From positions 1 through 40,032 of the forward strand of contig JAJTID010000010.1 in the NCBI GenBank assembly GCA_021300155.1: a stretch of 40,032 nt of DNA. The letters run 5' to 3'. A model generated the notes under the pieces. It was not told the DNA's origin. It saw nothing but the letters and a program-made list of their open reading frames with translations, and did no database searches. Both the position numbers and the translations under genes were made by a program. The stretch comes from Pirellula sp. (GTDB lineage: Bacteria; Planctomycetota; Planctomycetia; Pirellulales; Pirellulaceae). Positions 25,876 to 33,434 of this stretch are shown piece by piece. The stretch's first letter is position 1, and each line of letters opens with the position of its first letter.

Positions 25876-27777
25876 CTACTCCAAATACGTGCTCCAGCGT
25901 GCAGCATCTACGTATTCTTGTATCATCTGATCGCATTCCACTTGTTTCAGAACGCCCAGCAAAACTTGGTGATTGACTTTCTTCGCAAACGCTTGCTGCA
26001 AACTAGAAGTGTCGTATTGCGCGAAGCGGACCATGTCTTCGATATGACTTCCTGCGATTAGTTTCGAGACATGAAACTGTCCGTCGTCCACCAAGAATAC
26101 TTGTGCCTCGTTAGGCAGCCCAAAGAGGTTGTGGAATGAACCCATCACCTCTTGATAAGCACCAACTAAAAACAAACCGACATAGTAGTCTTCATTTTCT
26201 CGCCACTCTGGCAGTTCCAATGTTTCCTTAACGTCTTTCAAATCAACGAACTTGTCTATTTTCCCATCGGAGTCGCAGGTGACATCGACCAAGGTTGCGA
26301 AATCGAGCTTGGTTTCATCGAGGCGATGTATTGGCACAATGGGAAACAACTGGCCAATGGCCCACGAATCAGGAGCGGAACGGAAAAGTGAAAAATTACA
26401 CAGATACTTGGCCGCCAATACTCGTTTCACTTCTTCAAACTCTTCGTTCGGAATCCGTGCGTTTTCCGATTCCTTTAGAGCCCGAGCGCAGACTTCCCAG
26501 TAGAGGACTTCTCCTTTGGCGCGATCCTCAAGAGAAATCAGTCCAAGATTGAATTGCGTATGCAGTTCGTCTTTGTGTTCGATCGCATCGTGGTAGTATT
26601 CTAAGTAGTTCTTGCCATTGATGTCATCACAAAGCCATTTGAGTTCCGTGATCACCTGTGGGTCATCTGAATCGATCTCCACTTCGGGTTGATCATCGGC
26701 AAAAGTCTCTATCTCCTCTCGGATCGATACGATCAACACCGAGTGATAAGCGGTCATCATGCGTCCGCTTTCGGTAACCAGATTTGGGTGAGGCACACCC
26801 TCTTCATCGCAAACGGAGAGTATGGAGTAAACAACGTCGTTCGCAAACTCTTGCACGGTGTAGTTCATCGACGATTCAAAACGGGTTTTGGATCCGTCGT
26901 AATCGACGCCTAATCCACCACCGATGTCGAGATAGTCGATACCAAACCCTAACTGGTGAATCTTCGAGTAAACGCGAGCGGCCTCCTTCATCGCGTTCTT
27001 AACTCGCTTGATATCGGTGATTTGGGAGCCGATATGAAAATGCAATAGTTTGAAGTGCTGCTCCATCTTCGATTCGCGGAGCAACTTTACGCTTTGCATG
27101 ATCTCGGAGGTCGTTAAACCGAACTTCGCCGAATCACCACCCGAGCTTGCCCATTTCCCGGAACCTCTTGTGTAGAGTTTAACTCGCAGACCGATCCAAG
27201 GGCAAACTCCTGTTTGGCTGACGACTCGAAGCAACATCTTCAATTCGTTGAGTTTCTCGATCACGATGATGACACGTTTGCCTGCTTGTACTGCTAAACA
27301 CGCAAGTCTACAAAACGCTTCGTCTTTGAAACCGTTGCAGATAAGCAGCGTTTCAGGAACTTGGTCTTGTGCAACGGCAGCGTACAACTCAGCCTTGGAT
27401 CCGCATTCTAAACCAACACGCAGTCTGCCACTCTCTTTCAAAAACTCTTCCACGACTTCTCGTCGCGGGTTTACCTTCATGGGAAAGACGGGAAAATGTT
27501 TCGCCTTGTACTCGAATTGATCAATGGCTTCCTGGTAGGCGGAAGTGAGGATTTTGAGTTGATTCGATAGTATTTGCGGGAATCGCAAGAGCAGCGGAAG
27601 CTTCATTTTTTTCTCGTTGACCAAATAGTCCACAAGATGCTTCAAATCGACGGTCCTCGGGTCGTTCGCACTGGGCCTGGCGGTTATGTTGCCAGATTTA
27701 TTGACGTCAAAATATCCTCCTGACCAATTTTCGATCCCGTAAATGGTTTGAACGCGTTGAATAGATTGGTCATTCAT
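25876..27777 (-). CDS. speA: Biosynthetic arginine decarboxylase
   Basis: This is a 633-residue protein, close to E. coli SpeA in length. The PLP-binding lysine is in HFPVFPMKVNP (Lys101). Other landmarks are the VGLECGSKAEL strand, LHFHIGSQI (His/Ser of the barrel), YLDIGGGLGVDYDG and LVTESGRMMTAYHSV. It converts arginine to agmatine, the first step of putrescine and spermidine synthesis. A TTG precedes the ATG by one codon; the ATG at 27775-27777 is used. It lies 62 bp downstream of waaA on the same strand. A CTGCAG pair in that gap could form a stem. Its end faces the ABC permease gene with only 20 bp between the two stop codons. Confidence 0.95.
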   Translation of the reverse strand: MNDQSIQRVQTIYGIENWSGGYFDVNKSGNITARPSANDPRTVDLKHLVDYLVNEKKMKLPLLLRFPQILSNQLKILTSAYQEAIDQFEYKAKHFPVFPMKVNPRREVVEEFLKESGRLRVGLECGSKAELYAAVAQDQVPETLLICNGFKDEAFCRLACLAVQAGKRVIIVIEKLNELKMLLRVVSQTGVCPWIGLRVKLYTRGSGKWASSGGDSAKFGLTTSEIMQSVKLLRESKMEQHFKLLHFHIGSQITDIKRVKNAMKEAARVYSKIHQLGFGIDYLDIGGGLGVDYDGSKTRFESSMNYTVQEFANDVVYSILSVCDEEGVPHPNLVTESGRMMTAYHSVLIVSIREEIETFADDQPEVEIDSDDPQVITELKWLCDDINGKNYLEYYHDAIEHKDELHTQFNLGLISLEDRAKGEVLYWEVCARALKESENARIPNEEFEEVKRVLAAKYLCNFSLFRSAPDSWAIGQLFPIVPIHRLDETKLDFATLVDVTCDSDGKIDKFVDLKDVKETLELPEWRENEDYYVGLFLVGAYQEVMGSFHNLFGLPNEAQVFLVDDGQFHVSKLIAGSHIEDMVRFAQYDTSSLQQAFAKKVNHQVLLGVLKQVECDQMIQEYVDAARWSTYLE

Positions 27778-27839
27778 CAAGATAGATATCCCCAGCAGGT
27801 TAGTGTGACTGCAGATTTTAATGAGTCCTGCAGCATTCT

Positions 27840-29138
27840 CTAGACTGGCTTGTCTTGTTGCGGCAGGAAGTTCTCAATAGTTGCAAGGGTGCGATCTAAC
27901 GCTCCTCGATGGGAAGCAGCAACCTTCTTTGCGCGATCGCCGAATTCATCTCGTAAGGTTGGATTCGCTACCATCTCGCGAACCCAAGGTAACAATTCTT
28001 CTTCGTTGACGAACTGCTTGCAGGCGTTTGCTTGGAGCAATAACCCGACAATGTCTGCAAAGTTCTTAGTATTCGGACCGAAGCTTGTAGCGACTCCATA
28101 GGCACAGGGCTCAATCATGTTCTGGCCACCTCGATTTCCAAAACTACCACCGACAAAGCCAATCGATGCGAGCCCCCACCACCATTTCAATTCGCCGATT
28201 GTGTCCCCCAAAAAAACTTCCCAATCTGGATTGGGATTAGAAACCATGTGGTCCGAACGTTTAGCCCAGTGGAGACCTTTACTCTGGATTAGCTTCGCGA
28301 CTTCGCCAAACCTCTCTCGATGCCGAGGGACGATGAGTAACTTTAGATTGGGAAATTCAGGGCGTATCATCAAGAAAGCATTGAGAACCAGCTCTTCTTC
28401 CGGCTCCTGAGTACTTCCTGCCACCCAAACGATTTCGTCATCGCGAAGCCCCAATAGCTTGCGCCGTTCGACAATTTCGATCGCACTTCGGTCAGGCTCA
28501 GCTCCGTCGAATTTAATGCTCCCCGTGACCGAAATCGCGCTGGGTTCCACTCCCAATTGAAGGAATCTATCCGCGTAGGTTTCGTTCTGGGCTCCCACCC
28601 AATCCAACGTGCGGAGGATCGGCTTCATGATCCAGGAGATTTTCTGATAGCCGCGAAAACTCCTTTCGCTCAGTCTTCCATTAAGGACAAGGACTGGACA
28701 TTCCTGTTTTTCCGCTTCCTTTAACCAATTTGGCCAAACCTCCAACTCCATGAGAAGAATGAGGCGTGGCTTGATTCTTCGAAACGACTCCTTAATCGCC
28801 CAAGAAAAATCGAATGGTGCAAAGAATACGCCATAGTGAGGAAATGACTCTTTCGCTAAGTCGTAGCCGCTGTCTGTGGATGTAGAAATTGCAAAATGAA
28901 GGTCGGGTCTACGGTCTGCGAGCGCTTGTACTACCGTTCGCATTAACTGAACTTCTCCAACGCTGACCGCATGAAGCCAAATTGTTTTGGAGCCTGGTTG
29001 GCTGGCAGTAGATGTTGCACCAAGGATTTTTTCTCTCCATCCCCGTTTGTATCGACCGTGCCGAAGAACCTGATAAATGATGGATGGACTGATAAAACAA
29101 AGCAAGATTAGGTACAATGCATTGGTCACGACGATCAT
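27840..29138 (-). CDS. waaA: 3-deoxy-D-manno-octulosonic acid (Kdo) transferase
   Basis: This 432-residue membrane-associated GT-B enzyme has an N-terminal anchor helix (1-25) and GWREKILG (Glu36, the position of the catalytic base). IWLHAVSVGEVQ, ISTSTDSGYDLA, LMELEVWPNWL, VLNGRLSERSFRGY and GGSFGNRGGQNMIEP are hallmarks of WaaA/KdtA. It adds Kdo to lipid A, which supports an LPS-type outer membrane. The frame stays open to 29306, but that part overlaps the divergent exosortase-like gene. The ATG at 29136-29138 has AAGGA nine bases upstream and starts directly with the anchor helix. It is probably co-transcribed with speA. Confidence 0.95.
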   Translation of the reverse strand: MIVVTNALYLILLCFISPSIIYQVLRHGRYKRGWREKILGATSTASQPGSKTIWLHAVSVGEVQLMRTVVQALADRRPDLHFAISTSTDSGYDLAKESFPHYGVFFAPFDFSWAIKESFRRIKPRLILLMELEVWPNWLKEAEKQECPVLVLNGRLSERSFRGYQKISWIMKPILRTLDWVGAQNETYADRFLQLGVEPSAISVTGSIKFDGAEPDRSAIEIVERRKLLGLRDDEIVWVAGSTQEPEEELVLNAFLMIRPEFPNLKLLIVPRHRERFGEVAKLIQSKGLHWAKRSDHMVSNPNPDWEVFLGDTIGELKWWWGLASIGFVGGSFGNRGGQNMIEPCAYGVATSFGPNTKNFADIVGLLLQANACKQFVNEEELLPWVREMVANPTLRDEFGDRAKKVAASHRGALDRTLATIENFLPQQDKPV

Positions 29139-29172
29139 CTCTGAGTATCCTTGGGCGAGTGTGGATTGCCGC

Positions 29173-29201
29173 TCGACAACCTTGTGCTGTTCGACAATCT
29201 T
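29173..29201. repeat. 11-bp direct repeat in the waaA/exosortase divergent region
   Basis: TCGACAACCTT (29173-29183) and TCGACAATCTT (29191-29201) differ at one base and start 18 bp apart. They lie in the 93-bp gap between two divergent genes, so they could be operator sites. Chance is not excluded. Confidence 0.3.
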
Positions 29202-29231
29202 AAGGTGCTTTCGAAAGATATTGACAAGTAA

Positions 29232-30251
29232 ATGACTGACTCGATTGCTTTGAGTGAGACCGGAACGGCTGTTTCTGGCCGATCGCTTCCGTCGTGGGCT
29301 GTGCACGCCGTCACGATTGGAATAATCGTCATTTCCCTACTCTTAGGATTTAGCTTTTGGGCTGATTGGTTTATTTCGATTGACCGAATCGTTTGTACGA
29401 TTTGTGTCGCTATCGGGCTGATCATATCTATCTCCAAGAGTTGGTGGAACTCTGATCAGCCAGCCAGATTCGTTGCACCCTGTGTTTTGTGGTCGCTCGC
29501 GGTGATTTTTTTGGGACTAGCTATCACAACAAGCCGGCCAAAGTTCTACGCGATAGCCCTGGGATTTTCGGTAGCGGGTTGGTTTGCAGCGCAGATGAAA
29601 GGAGAAAGCGTAGGCAACGCCATAGCCATAGGATTGGCATTTATGGTTCCTGCGCTAGTCCGTGCATTCGAAGAACGCAAGGCCTTTGCCGAGATTGAGT
29701 CAATCGCCGTTAGCGTGACTTCTGGATTGGCAGATGTTTTCGGCCAATCTCATTATCGGGAGGGCAACACTCTCTACTTCGGATATGGGATCGCAGACCA
29801 GTTTTCTTGTGTCGGAAAATGGGACAGTATAGTAACTTTCCTGGGAATTAGTTTGCTCTGCGTTTTTGCTTTCCGGCGAAGTTTAGTAAGCGGTTTCGCG
29901 ACTTGTTCACTCGCGTTTTTTGTTTGGATCGCGGTACGGGCTACGGCGTGGGTTGTGTTGTCCCTGGTAGTATCATCGACTCAACAAACTAGCGAAACGG
30001 CCCCGATAACCGTGATGAATTGGACGTTTGGAATAGAGATAGGATTGTTTTTGATCGGTGCCCTGTTGATCATCAGCCTGGATCAGCTCTTCAGTTCGCT
30101 GTTGGCACCGATACCCGTCGAGTTTATCAATCCGGACTTTCCCTTGGTTGCAATTTTCTGGAATGCGATGGTTGGCTTGCCCAGCCTGAACCCAGAAGTA
30201 CCTAGCCGAGCAATGGAAATAGAGGATTATGCGGAGGAATTTCCAGTATGA
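29232..30251 (+). CDS. Divergent exosortase-like membrane cysteine protease/transpeptidase
   Basis: This 339-residue polytopic protein has about eight hydrophobic segments. The stretch EGNTLYFGYGIADQFSCVGK (177-196) matches the exosortase approach to the active-site cysteine (typically a Gly-Asn strand, then CSG); here Cys193 is followed by Val-Gly. Arg236 in WIAVRATAW sits 43 residues later, as expected for the second catalytic residue. The third site, usually His-x-x-x-Gly, reads NWTFG (Asn263). Exosortases cut C-terminal sorting tails of exported proteins. Planctomycetes have several types, and this may be the one called exosortase U, but I cannot confirm that. Its stop overlaps the TPR gene by ATGA, which suggests a functional pair. 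The N-terminal 30 residues and the acidic C-terminal tail are extra. Confidence 0.68.
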   Translation: MTDSIALSETGTAVSGRSLPSWAVHAVTIGIIVISLLLGFSFWADWFISIDRIVCTICVAIGLIISISKSWWNSDQPARFVAPCVLWSLAVIFLGLAITTSRPKFYAIALGFSVAGWFAAQMKGESVGNAIAIGLAFMVPALVRAFEERKAFAEIESIAVSVTSGLADVFGQSHYREGNTLYFGYGIADQFSCVGKWDSIVTFLGISLLCVFAFRRSLVSGFATCSLAFFVWIAVRATAWVVLSLVVSSTQQTSETAPITVMNWTFGIEIGLFLIGALLIISLDQLFSSLLAPIPVEFINPDFPLVAIFWNAMVGLPSLNPEVPSRAMEIEDYAEEFPV

Positions 30252-31900
30252 ATGACAGGACTTGGCTTCAGTTTGCTTATTGGTTCACGCATGAAAGCCT
30301 AAAGATTTTCACAGCCCCGATGAGTGTCTATGGTGGAGCCGTAGATGCAATGAAAGGTTGGAAATACTCTCGCAACTCAACGATGTTTTGGATCCATCTA
30401 CCTGCGTTTCTCGCACTGGCAAGCGTCTATCTGGCGTATGGATTCTCTGTTTTCGAGCGAAAAGACTCCAAAGTCCAACGCTATGGGGTCGAGGGGGAAA
30501 GAACTCTTCCGACAAAGACTCTGGAAAACATAGCCAATACGAAGTTTTCATTTTTGGAGCCAAACAGAAAGCCGGCAACCCTTGAATCGGCTTTCCCTAC
30601 GGAGCGTGCGAAGCGTGCATTTCAATTCGCAAGCCTTTTGGCCAAGCAAGTTCTTTCGTTTCAGCCAAACAGCGTCCCAACTCGATATCGGCTCGCTTTG
30701 ATGAAAAGCATTGAAGGAGAAGACGAGGAAGCTCGGGAAATCATGTTCGATCTTGCATCGGGTGATTACGGAATTTATCCGCCTGCAAGTTGCTGGGCTG
30801 CTTCCTGGATCATTCAAGCGAAGGAAGACAATCGAGAAGTAGATATGAAGGATCTTGGGAAGCATCTCAAGAATGCGACTTCGTGGAACGATTGCAACGT
30901 GAAACTTGTTTCTATTTTCTCAATGGTACTGGAGCAGAATGGGCTTTCGCCCGCAGCTATTGACGTTGCTGTCGATGCCGCGAAACGCGATCGCGCCTAC
31001 AACCTTCAATTAGCCAGACTTTACAGTCGAATCAATAATCAGGAGGGACTTCGTCAAGCCTCTTATGCGGCTGAAGAGTTTTTTGGGGCAAAACTAAACA
31101 CAGGTAATGAACGGGATGACGATCGATTAGCAATCGCAGAAGTTCGAATGCTCACGGGCCGACTGCCACAGGCTGCTTCTGTCTTGGAGGAAGGGCTCAT
31201 GAACAATGCGAAAAGACCGTTGCTTTCGCTGATGCTGTCCAATGTCAGAATCGCTATGTTTCAGCAATCGATTGTTCCAGGCCAGAATGGAACCATGACA
31301 GCAGATATGGCCCGACTCGAGTCGGCTATAGATGCAGATCCAAGTAATCCTTCTATTTCCGAACAAGCGGCTAGGCTACTGACACAAAAGATCAAGCCGA
31401 CGAGAAAGATCATCGATGCACTTCGCAAGCAGATTGATTCTGGGATTACTACGTCTGAGTCTCATAGCTTGTTGGCTCAAGGTTTTTACCTCATGGGGAA
31501 TGAAAAAGAAGCCATCAAGAACTGGGAGTTGGCTATCGCAAAGAATCCAAAGGATTCGAATTCTCATAACAATCTTGCATTCTGTTTGTTCAAGTCAGCT
31601 TCTCCTAATATAGATCGCGCTCTGCAGTTGATTAACACCGCGAACACTATTGCACCGAACAATGCGGAGATCCTGGACACATTCGGACAGATTCTGATGG
31701 CTGCGAAGAAACCAAAGGAAGCCATAAACAAGTATGAACAGAGTATCGCAGTCGACGAGAATCGAATCGAAACGCGAAAGAAATTAGTCGATGCCTATCT
31801 TGCTGCTGGTCTTAACGATTTGGCAAAAGCACAAAAAGAAATCATCGAATCTATGGAGCCAAAACCAGAGTCAGACGAAGACACGAAAGACTCAAAATGA
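30248..31900 (+). CDS. Membrane-anchored TPR protein paired with the exosortase-like gene
   Basis: This 550-residue protein has a membrane helix at about residues 46-66 (FWIHLPAFLALASVYLAYGF) after a 45-residue N-terminal part, with the rest soluble and helical. Degenerate TPR-like pairs run through residues 120-330. Clear TPRs follow at about 405-510: SLLAQGFYLMGNEKEAIKNW, HNNLAFCLFKSASPNIDRAL and EILDTFGQILMAAKKPKEAI. The C-terminus is acidic and lysine-rich. TPRs act as binding scaffolds. ATGA overlap with the exosortase-like gene suggests it recruits substrates or holds a sorting complex at the membrane. This is inferred from context only. Confidence 0.82.
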   Translation: MNDRTWLQFAYWFTHESLKIFTAPMSVYGGAVDAMKGWKYSRNSTMFWIHLPAFLALASVYLAYGFSVFERKDSKVQRYGVEGERTLPTKTLENIANTKFSFLEPNRKPATLESAFPTERAKRAFQFASLLAKQVLSFQPNSVPTRYRLALMKSIEGEDEEAREIMFDLASGDYGIYPPASCWAASWIIQAKEDNREVDMKDLGKHLKNATSWNDCNVKLVSIFSMVLEQNGLSPAAIDVAVDAAKRDRAYNLQLARLYSRINNQEGLRQASYAAEEFFGAKLNTGNERDDDRLAIAEVRMLTGRLPQAASVLEEGLMNNAKRPLLSLMLSNVRIAMFQQSIVPGQNGTMTADMARLESAIDADPSNPSISEQAARLLTQKIKPTRKIIDALRKQIDSGITTSESHSLLAQGFYLMGNEKEAIKNWELAIAKNPKDSNSHNNLAFCLFKSASPNIDRALQLINTANTIAPNNAEILDTFGQILMAAKKPKEAINKYEQSIAVDENRIETRKKLVDAYLAAGLNDLAKAQKEIIESMEPKPESDEDTKDSK

Positions 31901-31910
31901 TCGATGATTT

Positions 31911-31933
31911 GCTTCGTTCGAAGCGTAGGTTTT
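31911..31933 (+). terminator. Possible intrinsic terminator after the TPR gene
   Basis: GCTTC-GTTC-GAAGC (31911-31924) forms a small perfect hairpin 11 bp after the TPR stop codon, followed by a short TTTT at 31930-31933. The stem is short, so confidence is low. Confidence 0.3.
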
Positions 31934-32005
31934 GACGACCCATTGCCTTACCAGGTGGCTTACCATCTTTGCGTTGGGCCAGGTACCGCCGCAATCGGGG
32001 GCCGC

Positions 32006-33430
32006 CTAGGCCAGAATGCCCGAAGCAACCTTTCCTGAAACATCCGTCAATCGAAAATCTCTACCCGCATAGCGGTACGTAAGTCGCTCATGGTCTAGAC
32101 CCAGCAGGTGAAGTATTGTTGCATGGAGATCATGAATGTGCATTTTGTTTTCGATCGCATAGTAACCATAATCGTCCGTGGCTCCGTAGGCGAATCCACT
32201 CTTCACCCCCCCTCCGGCCATCCACATGCAAAAACCGTGAGGGTTATGGTCCCTGCCGTTTCCTTGGGATGTTGGAGTGCGCCCGAATTCACCACCCCAA
32301 AGCACCAAGGTATCCGCCAATAGCCCTCGCGACTCGAGATCGGAAAGGAAGCCGGCAATCGGTTTATCGACCTCAGACGCATTCTTCGTATGTCCTAGTA
32401 GCAGATCGCTATGCTGATCCCACTGGACCTCACTGTCGCTGTGCGTTACCTGCACAAATCGTACGCCTCGCTCCAGAAACCGGCGTGCTAACAAACATTG
32501 GCGTCCAAAGTTCTCTGTCAATGGATCGTCAATTCCATAGAGCCGATGAGTTGCTGGCGATTCTCGCCCTAAGTCTTGTATCTCTGGAATCGTTCCTTGC
32601 ATGCGAAACGCAAGCTCGAAGCTACTGAGTCTCCCCTCGAGTGTTTCATCGGATACCATTTGGTCTGGCCGCAAGCTTTCCATTTGTCGAAGCAATTCGA
32701 TTTGACGCATCTGCATCGTAGGCTCGATCCGTGAATTGTTGATGTTTCCAATTCTTGCGGCCGATGCTGGTAAGCTGGCATTGCCAATCGGTGTACCTTG
32801 ATAAGCAGAAGGCAAGAAAGCAGAGCCCCAATTACTGACTCCACCATGCGCCAGCGTAGGGCAAATGGTCACAAAGGCAGGCAAGTTTTCATTCTCCGTT
32901 CCAAGGCCGTAACTGACCCAGGAACCCAGGCTGGGACGAACAAACTGATCACTTCCTGTATGCATCTTTAGCAACGCTCCACCATGTGCGGGGTTGCTGC
33001 CGTACAACGATCGCAACACACAAAGCTTGTCTACATGCTTGGATACATGCGGAAACAAATCACTAACTGGCAATCCAGATTCGCCAAAATTTCGAAACTT
33101 CCACGGGGACTTCAGCAAGTTGCCCTGCGCGGCAAATACGACTCGTGGTAGCTCAAAGGGAGGTGGCTTTCCATCATCTCTATCGAGCAACGGCTTGGGA
33201 TCGAAAGTGTCCACATGCGATGGTCCCCCCTTCATAAAGAGAAATACAACGCGTTTCGCTCGGGCTGGAAAATGGGGCGTCTTAGGTGCCAATGGATTAG
33301 CGCCCCTCGCCACTGTCTCGCCAATACAAAGTGAATGAAAAGCCAAATGGCCAAAACCGAGCGCTACAGATTGCAATACCTGGCGACGCGAAACGATGAG
33401 GCTCGCACCGATGTGCTCCGGCAAACTCAT
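32006..33430 (-). CDS. DUF1501 secreted protein (alkaline-phosphatase/sulfatase-like fold)
   Basis: This is a 474-residue protein. Its N-terminus contains SRRQVLQSVALGFGHLAF, a twin-arginine-like export signal. The family core is visible: RVVFLFMKGGPSHVDTFDPK near 60-80, LPAFVTICPTLAHGG, RRFLERGVRFVQVTHSD, LVLWGGEFGRTPTSQG and RDHNPHGFCMWMAGGGVKSG, then HDLHATILHLLGLDH near the end. DUF1501 proteins are very numerous in Planctomycetes and are almost always encoded next to PSCyt1/DUF1549/DUF1553 proteins, as here with a 4-bp gap. Their activity is unproven; structure predictions relate them to metal-dependent phosphatases and sulfatases. The frame stays open to 33463, but the ATG at 33428-33430 avoids overlap. 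Confidence 0.93.
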   Translation of the reverse strand: MSLPEHIGASLIVSRRQVLQSVALGFGHLAFHSLCIGETVARGANPLAPKTPHFPARAKRVVFLFMKGGPSHVDTFDPKPLLDRDDGKPPPFELPRVVFAAQGNLLKSPWKFRNFGESGLPVSDLFPHVSKHVDKLCVLRSLYGSNPAHGGALLKMHTGSDQFVRPSLGSWVSYGLGTENENLPAFVTICPTLAHGGVSNWGSAFLPSAYQGTPIGNASLPASAARIGNINNSRIEPTMQMRQIELLRQMESLRPDQMVSDETLEGRLSSFELAFRMQGTIPEIQDLGRESPATHRLYGIDDPLTENFGRQCLLARRFLERGVRFVQVTHSDSEVQWDQHSDLLLGHTKNASEVDKPIAGFLSDLESRGLLADTLVLWGGEFGRTPTSQGNGRDHNPHGFCMWMAGGGVKSGFAYGATDDYGYYAIENKMHIHDLHATILHLLGLDHERLTYRYAGRDFRLTDVSGKVASGILA

Positions 33431-33434
33431 GAGA

